NCBI GenBank assembly: GCA_017307285.1
Contig: JAFKFI010000057.1
Location: 1-64,000 of the forward strand
DNA: 64,000 nt
Origin: Alphaproteobacteria bacterium
GTDB lineage: Bacteria; Pseudomonadota; Alphaproteobacteria; Acetobacterales; Acetobacteraceae
Reading direction: 5' to 3'
Positions 1-6,689 of the stretch are shown in pieces. Under the pieces are notes generated by a model. That model was not told the DNA's origin and did no database searches. It saw only the letters and a program-made list of their open reading frames with translations. Within the stretch, counting starts at the first letter, position 1; each line of letters begins with the position of its first letter. The translations under genes and the position numbers were made by a program.

Positions 1-1406
1 GCCGTGAACAGGCCGCTGGGGAGGAGTACATGGGCGGTTTGTCGCGCCATTCGGGTCGGATCAGTCGATCTTAGCACGCGCCCGACTTGCTGTACGAGCT
101 GTCGAGCGTTGGTGAACGGATCGAAGATTGCTACCGCAACGTAAGTCGGTTCGTCGATGCCTTCCAGCAATTTGCTCTGATGTAGCCAATAGGTGGCGTC
201 AGAGTCCTTCGCACGCGCTCGGGCGACGTTGTTGTAGCGCCGGCGCTGCTGTTCGGCGACGTTGCCTTCCACCCGATCATGGATAAGCACGGGTGCCTCG
301 CCAAAGGCTTTTTCGAGTTTGGTCTGAAGCAGTTCCAAAATCTCAAACGAGCCGGCCCGCACAATCACCTTCGGTTGGACGACGTTTGACGCTTTCAGCA
401 AACGCGGCAGCTGAGATTTCAGGCCCGCGACGAAGTCGTCGACAGCGCTGCGATCTTCTTGCGTCAGACGGGTGGGCGTAATGTTGTCGTTGTCGCTTAC
501 GTTCTCGCGTTGCCTCCGACGCTTACCCGCGACGATCTCGACCATCTCTACGGCGCGTACGATGTTTTCGTCGCGCGCGGCTTGAAAGGGGTAGTTGAAG
601 ACAAACCGGCCCTTCACCTGGAAGAGTTTGTAGTCATTTCGGAACGGTGTCGCGCTGAGCAAGATGGTAGGGCGTTTAAGTTCCCGGACGCTTCGACTCC
701 AAGAGGGGGCGGGCTCGTAGTGGCCTTCATCGACTACAACGAGGTCGAATCCCTTTAGCCAGGACATCATCCGCCCAGTGATGTCCTGTGTTTCGAGTTC
801 CTCAACGGTCAGAGGCCGTCCGCGTCGGGATTTGCGGTCAAGTTCGTCGCGCTTGGTTCGGACTTGGTCAAGGGCTTGAAGCGTTCCGACGAGCACCATC
901 CGCTCGCCAACGGGCAATTGCATCAGGTGCTTTAGCTGCCGGACGTTGGGGAGCAGAAGCTCGACCTGGGCGGGCTCGATCGAAACATCGGACCACGTCT
1001 GAGGAGGTTGAACCTCGTAGCCCATGTTGCCCCAGAATCGCTCGGCGACGTCACTCTTGAGCTGATCTGCCAATGCTGTCCTAGGAGTGAGTACGAGAAC
1101 GCGCCGTATAGTTGGAAGGCAACGTGCGATACTGGCCACGACGCCCGACTTACCGGTCCCTGTCGGCATCTTTATCAGCGCCGCTTCGGTGCCACCTACG
1201 TCCAGCGTTTTGTCTGAGCAGACGTACGCCGCAGCGAGTGCGATCGCCGTACGCTGGTGTGGCCAAAGTTTGCGGACTTTGCCGCGGCCGGACCAAAAGG
1301 CCTGTTGCTCGAGGCTGGCCATCGTCCGCGCATAGGCACCGGCATCGGTTATCTCCGCGGTCCTCAATGAGACCCGACTAATGTCCTCGAGATAATCCTC
1401 GCTCAT
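1..1406 (-). CDS. Superfamily 2 DEAD/DEAH-like helicase (partial, C-terminus beyond left edge)
   Basis: About 468 codons are visible, open at the left edge. The translation begins MSEDYLEDISRVSL. It shows PTGTGKS (Walker A, about residues 81-87), a DEGH variant of motif II (226-229), SATPF (motif III, 251-255) and QQVGRVLR (motif VI) near the edge, the order expected of an SF2 ResIII-type helicase or translocase. It lies 106 bases after the AbiEii-like gene on the same strand, so co-transcription is likely. The start is uncertain. The ATG at 1406 is preceded 2 bases upstream by a run of 12 G. A second ATG at 1471 reads 21 codons through this run into TGA overlapping the 1406 ATG. One extra G would fuse the two frames. 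Its function is probably nucleic-acid remodelling in a defence module, inferred from context only. Confidence 0.85.
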   Translation of the reverse strand, partial: MSEDYLEDISRVSLRTAEITDAGAYARTMASLEQQAFWSGRGKVRKLWPHQRTAIALAAAYVCSDKTLDVGGTEAALIKMPTGTGKSGVVASIARCLPTIRRVLVLTPRTALADQLKSDVAERFWGNMGYEVQPPQTWSDVSIEPAQVELLLPNVRQLKHLMQLPVGERMVLVGTLQALDQVRTKRDELDRKSRRGRPLTVEELETQDITGRMMSWLKGFDLVVVDEGHYEPAPSWSRSVRELKRPTILLSATPFRNDYKLFQVKGRFVFNYPFQAARDENIVRAVEMVEIVAGKRRRQRENVSDNDNITPTRLTQEDRSAVDDFVAGLKSQLPRLLKASNVVQPKVIVRAGSFEILELLQTKLEKAFGEAPVLIHDRVEGNVAEQQRRRYNNVARARAKDSDATYWLHQSKLLEGIDEPTYVAVAIFDPFTNARQLVQQVGRVLRSTDPTRMARQTAHVLLPSGLFT

Positions 1407-1408
1407 GT

Positions 1409-1420
1409 CCCCCCCCCCCC
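1409..1420. repeat. Homopolymer tract (12 C on plus, 12 G on minus) at the helicase 5' end
   Basis: Twelve consecutive C on the plus strand end 2 bases before the helicase ATG as read on the minus strand. The tract may act as a ribosome-binding G run. It may also be a slippage-prone switch, because an upstream ATG at 1471 reads through it out of frame with the helicase. Confidence 0.9.
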
Positions 1421-1512
1421 GTCGAATCTTTTTTGAAGAACGGATCGTTCTTCGTCTCGCCCGCGCCCCATGTCGCCAGGTTTGTTCTCCTCAACTATTG
1501 ACCGCGGTCTCG

Positions 1513-2970
1513 CTAGTATTTCGTTCTCACGAAGGCTCCGAACGTGCCGTAACATTCGTAGCCCGTTCGATTGCTTTTGTGCTTGTTCAACGTCGCGTCA
1601 TAGCTCTTCTTATTGAAGGTCTTTCCACAGACGGTGCATTTGAAAACGTAGGTTGGACCGCTTGCCGCCCCGAAACTCGTGCTTCGGACCGATCGGCGTG
1701 CAGGCGAGCGCCGAATGGGCGAACGGCCCAGTCCGAAGACACCTCCCGAACCCGAACTCGCGGTGTACGGAATGGTCTGGGGGCCAGACGGTGTGAGTTC
1801 GATGGGATATCTCGGCGAGAATGACGTCTGAGTGGCGTTCACCCCAAGAATGCTATTGACCAGATAGCTACGCGGTTGACCGTTGTCCGCACGCACGGCC
1901 ATGAGCAACACGTCTCCCGCTTGGGAGCGGCGAAGCGAGTAAGCCTCTATTGCTCTCGTTGAACGGTTGCCCTGCTTATCGCGATAGTCGATTTCAACGA
2001 GGAGACGGTTGGCCGCTGCGAAGCGGATCATCTCGATATAGTTTTGCCCTCGACCGCCGGCAGGCAGGCCGACGATGCGCTCGCGGATGAGTGTATCACC
2101 GGCGCCGATGGGCATCGCCGCGAGGGGTTGCGGAATAGCGCCTTGGAGCCAGGCGAAGATCTCCGGGAGCGCTTCCCAAAAAGTCGCAACTGGTAGAAGC
2201 GCAGGAAGCTGGTGTTCCAGCATGTGGGTCCAACCGGCCTCAAGATCCGCACGGTGAGGCTCAAGGTCAGCCATGCCCGGAATGCCGATGCCCTTGAATT
2301 CGCATTTGGCGCGCAGGACTTCCATGAAGCGTCGCGGTTCCGGGCGCGCCTCGCCGTTTCGGTACAGATTCACCACGTCGTAAAGGTCGCGAGGGCGCGT
2401 TCGCTCGGCGAGGGCCCGGAATTTTTCGGCGAACGCCTCTATGTAGTCGTAGGCTAGGACGTGAATGCCATCGTCTGGAGCGTCGCTGTACGGGTGAAAA
2501 ATCTGTGCTTGGACGGGCGGCAGAACGACACGCTCGTCCGCTGTCAGGTCGAGTTTGATCCGCGGAAGACCGTGGGTCGATGAGACGGGCCCCTTGTAGC
2601 TGATCTTTCCCTGGCACGAGATCTGTCCGCGCGGGTTCTGATAGATTTCGAATTCCTGCTTATCGGCTGGAATCTCGATGCCGGTCTGTTCGTAAATCCA
2701 CTCGCCGATCTCAGAAAATACGTTCTTCAGAAAATCGGCGTCGAGATGCTCGGGCTTCGTGAGCGTGAAATCGAGGTCCTCGGAGAAGCGATAGGTCTCG
2801 AAGAAACACTTCTTCAGGCACGTGCCGCCTTTGAACACCCAACTTTCCGCGAGGTCTTCGTGGCTGTAGATGCCCGCGAGCATCCATCCGAGGACATAGT
2901 CCTTCTCGACGACGTGTGGCGTGAGGGACGTCTGCTGGGAGATCGCGAGGATTTCACGCTTTTCGATCAT
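1513..2970 (-). CDS. AbiEii-family nucleotidyltransferase toxin fused to WYL-like and zinc-finger domains
   Basis: A 485-residue protein. Residues 1-300 are AbiEii/COG2253-like, with GGT at 48-50 and RFSEDLD at 61-67, the G-G-T...R-x-S-x-D-x-D signature of this nucleotidyltransferase fold. Residues about 310-390 resemble a WYL domain (LLVEIDYRD, YSLRRS, PRSYLVNSI, SPRYPIEL). The C-terminus carries CTVC (445-448), His464 and Cys473, a likely zinc-binding CCHC cluster. AbiEii proteins are toxins neutralised by AbiEi. The C-terminal additions may sense nucleic acid or a ligand, which is inference. The start is ATG at 2970 because it overlaps the antitoxin stop as ATGA, as in translationally coupled type IV toxin-antitoxin pairs. 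The longer upstream frame is the antitoxin gene read out of phase. Confidence 0.85.
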   Translation of the reverse strand: MIEKREILAISQQTSLTPHVVEKDYVLGWMLAGIYSHEDLAESWVFKGGTCLKKCFFETYRFSEDLDFTLTKPEHLDADFLKNVFSEIGEWIYEQTGIEIPADKQEFEIYQNPRGQISCQGKISYKGPVSSTHGLPRIKLDLTADERVVLPPVQAQIFHPYSDAPDDGIHVLAYDYIEAFAEKFRALAERTRPRDLYDVVNLYRNGEARPEPRRFMEVLRAKCEFKGIGIPGMADLEPHRADLEAGWTHMLEHQLPALLPVATFWEALPEIFAWLQGAIPQPLAAMPIGAGDTLIRERIVGLPAGGRGQNYIEMIRFAAANRLLVEIDYRDKQGNRSTRAIEAYSLRRSQAGDVLLMAVRADNGQPRSYLVNSILGVNATQTSFSPRYPIELTPSGPQTIPYTASSGSGGVFGLGRSPIRRSPARRSVRSTSFGAASGPTYVFKCTVCGKTFNKKSYDATLNKHKSNRTGYECYGTFGAFVRTKY

Positions 2971-3776
2971 GTCGTTTCCTCGCGAGCCCAGCGTTGGGGC
3001 ACGCGCAGCCGCCACTTTGTCACCACATGCGATCCATCCTGCGCAGGGTCGAGCTTCGCATGGCCACCGCTCAGATGGTCTTCGCAAAGGCGGGCGAGCG
3101 CCGCACCGTCGGGAAAGCGCTCGGCCAGAAAACCGAGACGTTTGAAGATGGCGCCGTTGCCAAGATGCACCGCGTACTCGATGACCTTCTCGTTGTCGCG
3201 ATCGCCGCGCCGCAGATAGGCGGCAAGGCAATCAGCTACATGCTGGATGCCACCGCCTACCGCGGGGTCATCCAGCATATCGATGATCGTGCGGTGCACG
3301 TCGGAGACGGGCACGCGGGTCTGATGACGCCAGACACTCTTCGTGCCGAACAGCTTCCGTTCATCGATGTGCTTCAGCGAGAACAGCGCGCCATGCCGCT
3401 CCTGTCGCTTCTGGCGCACGGCCTGAGCCGTCATCACCACGATGTCCTTGAAGATTTGCTCGGTGAGATCCCAATGCTCGGCGGCTGTGCGCCCGCCGAT
3501 ATATGCCGGCGCGAAGAGCCCTGGGACGAGCACCCAGGGATCGTCGAGAACGCGATCGGATCCCATCGTGTCGATCGAAGCGGCGACATAGGCTCCCCGA
3601 CCGACGCGTCTCAGCCAACCCTGCTCGGTCCAGCGCGAAAGGCGCTGGGCGGCCGCGGTGCGGTCGAGTTGCAGAATGCTGGCCACGTCATCCACGTGGA
3701 TCACGTCCCCCGCGGCAGACAGGACGCGGACTAGCTGTGCACGACCGTGAGGGAGGCGGGGAGCATCTTGTTCCAT
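2967..3776 (-). CDS. AbiEi-family antitoxin / transcriptional repressor
   Basis: About 269 residues from ATG 3776 (MEQDAPRL); a GTG at 3785 would add three. An N-terminal winged-helix region (about 10-60, VASILQLDRTAAAQRLSRW, then QGWLRRVGRGAYV) is followed by an AbiEi/COG5340-like body (ILVPGLFAPAYIGG-type segment, TEQIFKDIVVMT, RTIIDMLDDP). In studied AbiE systems the antitoxin represses its own promoter through inverted repeats and counteracts the AbiEii toxin. Here it precedes the toxin with a 4-base ATGA overlap. A short inverted repeat, CACTT-6-AAGTG, overlaps the start and could be the operator. Confidence 0.82.
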   Translation of the reverse strand: MEQDAPRLPHGRAQLVRVLSAAGDVIHVDDVASILQLDRTAAAQRLSRWTEQGWLRRVGRGAYVAASIDTMGSDRVLDDPWVLVPGLFAPAYIGGRTAAEHWDLTEQIFKDIVVMTAQAVRQKRQERHGALFSLKHIDERKLFGTKSVWRHQTRVPVSDVHRTIIDMLDDPAVGGGIQHVADCLAAYLRRGDRDNEKVIEYAVHLGNGAIFKRLGFLAERFPDGAALARLCEDHLSGGHAKLDPAQDGSHVVTKWRLRVPQRWAREETT

Positions 3777-3782
3777 TTGCAA

Positions 3783-3798
3783 CACTTAGCATAAAGTG
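3783..3798. promoter_or_regulatory. Short inverted repeat at the abiEi start
   Basis: CACTT and AAGTG arms with a 6-base spacer lie immediately upstream of the antitoxin ATG. AbiEi proteins are known to bind inverted repeats before their own gene, so this is a plausible operator. The arms are short and the call rests on position. Confidence 0.35.
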
Positions 3799-4000
3799 CG
3801 AATTTCTGCATATAGGATAACAGATGGTGGCCGAAGGGTATATTGCTCTATCATCTCTAATTCACAGAAATCGCTAATTGTCGGTAATCCGCGAACATGG
3901 CTTCTGCCTTTGTGAAGCGGCGAGCTCCGCTCATGTCATCGCCGCGGCCTCCTCCGACGGCAATTCGTCTGGAAGCTGGTACCGAGGGGTGACGTGAAAT

Positions 4001-4082
4001 TGCGTTGTTCTGCGTTGTTCTGAATCTTCTTGACCCAGCGCCCAGCGCCACGTATGTAGGCGGTACAACGCGGAACAACGGT
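4001..4082. repeat. Paired direct and inverted repeats upstream of the GTPase-like gene
   Basis: The 10-mer TGCGTTGTTC occurs twice in tandem at 4001-4010 and 4011-4020. An inverted copy of the pair lies at 4063-4082, matching 16 of 20 bases, with 42 bases between. The right arm ends 6 bases before the chosen ATG of the next gene. It could be an operator array, or recombinase core sites of an integration boundary. The rest of 3799-4000 is comparatively AT-rich and shows no convincing gene. Confidence 0.7.
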
Positions 4083-4088
4083 GACCAA

Positions 4089-6359
4089 ATGGAAGACTCA
4101 TACTCGGCAACGAAGACACGGTCGGGTCGGCCAGGGTGGAGCGTCATATTTCGGCACCCTCTTCGGCGGGATGCTCGGGGCAAGCCCGGCCTCAAAATCA
4201 GGCGGGGGCTGAATACGACCGATGACGCCCAAGCGGATGAGCTGGTAGGACAGCTCAATGTGCTGTTGGGGGACCGGAGCTGGTGGAGCGCCGATCGCCG
4301 CGGCGACGCCGAGCGGGAGTTCGCGCCGCAGATCGTCTCGGCTTTCTTCGATGGCATCGAAACCGGTCGGGTCGATACCGCGCAATTGCGCGATGCACAT
4401 ATCCCGCTGCCCGGAAAGGATGACGGTTATGCGCGCGTGCTGTTGGTCGGCACCACTGGGGCCGGCAAGACCACCCTGCTGCGGCATCTGATCGGCTCAA
4501 GCCATGAGAATGATCGCTTTCCTTCAACTTCGACCGCTAAGACCACGATTTCGGACACAGAGATCGTTACGGCGGAGGGGCCGTTTACGGCCGCCGTCAC
4601 CTTCATGTCGGAGTTCGAAGTTCGCGCTCATATCGATGAGTGTATCGAGGGCGCCTGCCTCGCCGCCACGGAGGGCCAGCCGGATGTGAAGGTAGCGGCA
4701 GCGCTACTGACGCATCGCGAGCAGCGCTTCCGTCTGTCGTATCTGCTTGGAGAGTGGGACAGCGATTCAGAGGCCGATGACGATGAGGACTTCTCGTTCG
4801 ACACGATCGTGCCGGCGACCGGTGTTCCCGAGGAAGAGGACAGCGTCACGGACGCGGAGCGGCGGAGCAACAGCGAACGTCTGAAAGCTTATGTGAGCCG
4901 CGTTCGCGCGCTTGCAGGTGAGATCAACAAGCAGAATGCCGCCGACCTTGGGCGTCTTTCCGAGCAGAAATCTCCCGATGACAAGGTTGCATGGCTGGAG
5001 CTCTACAGCGACCGGCTCTTTGAAAGCGAGGAGTTTGCCCGGCTCGCGCTCGACATTCGCGATGAGATCGAAGGCAGGTTCGAGTTGCTGGATGCGGGAT
5101 CGCTCGAACGCTCCGCGACCGGCTGGCCGGTCATCTGGACATTCGAATGCGCGGACAGGGACGCCTTCCTGCGTCAGGTCCGATGGTTTTCGAGCAACCA
5201 TTTCCGGCAATTCGGCAGACTCCTTACGCCGCTCGTGGATGGCATTCGCGTGCGAGGCCCATTCCGTCCCGCGCCTAAGGAACTTCATGTCGCGGATAAG
5301 CTCATATTGCTCGATGGACAGGGCCTCGGCCACACGGCCGAGTCCGTTTCCAGCATTTCCACGCGGGTGACTAAACGCTTCTCCGAAGTCGACCTGATCG
5401 TTCTTGTCGATAGCTCGCAGCAACCGATGCAGGCGGCTCCGCTCGCGCTGCTCCGCGCCGCGGGTAGCGCCGGCTATGCGGATAAGATCGCGCTCGCTTT
5501 CTCGCATTTCGATCAAGTGAAGGGCGACAATCTCCAGACGACCGGCCAAAAGCGCGCCCACGTCATGGCGAGCGTCGGCAATGCCGTAGCGGGGCTGCGT
5601 CAGTTGCTCGGCGCGCCCGTGGCTGCGGCGCTGGAGCGGCGGCTGGAAGAGCGCGTTTTCATGTTCGGTGCGCTCGACCGTGAGATTGGGGACATCCCCG
5701 GTGGCGTCCTCAAGGAGATGCGCCGGCTTCTCGTGCTGCTGCAATCGGCGGCCGAACCGGAGGCTCCTGCGGAAGCCGCGCCCATCTATGCAATCGGCGG
5801 CCTGGAGCTCGCCTTACGCGACGCCGTCGAAAGCTTCCTGCGTCCGTGGGAAGCCCGGCTTGGCCTCATTTACCGCGACGGCATTAGGACGGAGCACTGG
5901 ACGCGCATCAAGGCGCTTTCGCGCCGCTTCGCGAATGCCTGGAGCGACGAGTACGACAATCTGCGGCCCGCGAGCGATTTGATCGGCAGGCTGCAAGAAG
6001 AAATCTCGCGGTGGCTCGACAGCCCGGCTGGCTGGACGCGCGTGCCGACAGACGAGAACGAGAGGATGGCGGCCCTCAACCCCGTTCGGAGCGGCGTGTT
6101 CAACGCCCTCCACGAGCTGGCGAAGGCGCGGCTTGCAGACCAGCACCGCAGCGACTGGATGAACGCCTATACCTATTCCGGCTACGGTTCCGGTTCTCGG
6201 CGCGCAGGTGAAATCCGCCGCATCTACGAGGATACGGCGCCGCCGATCAGTTCGGCGATGAAGCCGCAGGCGCGAGCCTTCCTGACGGAGATTGTCGGCA
6301 TCGTGAAATCCGCGGTGGAGAAATCGGGAGGGCATTTCGAAGTGACGAAGGCCGCATAA
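4089..6359 (+). CDS. GTPase-like P-loop NTPase, first gene of candidate defence cluster
   Basis: A 756-residue protein with no family I can name. GTTGAGKTT at 121-129 is a clear P-loop. LLDGQGLGHT (Asp409) looks like a G3/Walker B site and FSHFDQVKGD (Asp475) occupies the position of a G4 base-recognition motif, suggesting a large or dynamin-like GTPase. An acidic linker (EADDDEDFSF) lies near residue 235. No membrane segment is obvious. The start is ATG 4089. A longer frame opening at TTG 4005 would read through the inverted repeats, and neither start has a good Shine-Dalgarno sequence. The following genes share its strand, so it probably heads an operon, and a defence role is inferred from the company it keeps. 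Confidence 0.75.
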   Translation: MEDSYSATKTRSGRPGWSVIFRHPLRRDARGKPGLKIRRGLNTTDDAQADELVGQLNVLLGDRSWWSADRRGDAEREFAPQIVSAFFDGIETGRVDTAQLRDAHIPLPGKDDGYARVLLVGTTGAGKTTLLRHLIGSSHENDRFPSTSTAKTTISDTEIVTAEGPFTAAVTFMSEFEVRAHIDECIEGACLAATEGQPDVKVAAALLTHREQRFRLSYLLGEWDSDSEADDDEDFSFDTIVPATGVPEEEDSVTDAERRSNSERLKAYVSRVRALAGEINKQNAADLGRLSEQKSPDDKVAWLELYSDRLFESEEFARLALDIRDEIEGRFELLDAGSLERSATGWPVIWTFECADRDAFLRQVRWFSSNHFRQFGRLLTPLVDGIRVRGPFRPAPKELHVADKLILLDGQGLGHTAESVSSISTRVTKRFSEVDLIVLVDSSQQPMQAAPLALLRAAGSAGYADKIALAFSHFDQVKGDNLQTTGQKRAHVMASVGNAVAGLRQLLGAPVAAALERRLEERVFMFGALDREIGDIPGGVLKEMRRLLVLLQSAAEPEAPAEAAPIYAIGGLELALRDAVESFLRPWEARLGLIYRDGIRTEHWTRIKALSRRFANAWSDEYDNLRPASDLIGRLQEEISRWLDSPAGWTRVPTDENERMAALNPVRSGVFNALHELAKARLADQHRSDWMNAYTYSGYGSGSRRAGEIRRIYEDTAPPISSAMKPQARAFLTEIVGIVKSAVEKSGGHFEVTKAA

Positions 6360-6488
6360 GAGGCCGAAGCCGCAGCACGTTCACAGGTCCGGCGGCGATT
6401 GCACATCGCCGGAACCGACCAATTTCCGGTATAGGGCCGGTAACATCATAATAGCCGTTTCGGGCGGCCGGCGTTTTGGAGGGGGCGT

Positions 6489-6689
6489 ATGGAGAGCGCA
6501 GAAGAGGAGCCGCAGGATAATCTTGCGCGGCTGAAATCACACCTGAAGGCGGGCAGTCTTGCCGAAAGGCTCGTCTCGGCCCGCATCGACGCGGGGGCGT
6601 CCGATTCCCGTTCCAATATCCGCAAGGTTCTGACCGACCGCATCAAAGAGCTGAGACGCGCCCATGACGTGCCGGATCAGCAAGCTTGA
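6489..6689 (+). CDS. Small protein between GTPase-like and SMC-like genes
   Basis: A 66-residue, highly charged, probably helical protein (MESAEEEPQDNLARLKSHLK...RIKELRRAHDVPDQQA). It has a strong ribosome-binding site (GGAGGGGG ending 3 bases before ATG) and overlaps the next gene by 26 bases, so translation is probably coupled. No family was recognised. Its size and place before an SMC-like ATPase recall the small middle components of multi-gene SMC-like or ABC-three-component systems, but that is analogy only. Confidence 0.65.
   Translation: MESAEEEPQDNLARLKSHLKAGSLAERLVSARIDAGASDSRSNIRKVLTDRIKELRRAHDVPDQQA

Noticed and set aside
4001..4020. Tandem TGCGTTGTTC as a LexA box
   Set aside because: The GTTC cores are separated by 6 bases, not the 7 of the alphaproteobacterial operator, and the gene downstream is not a known SOS gene.
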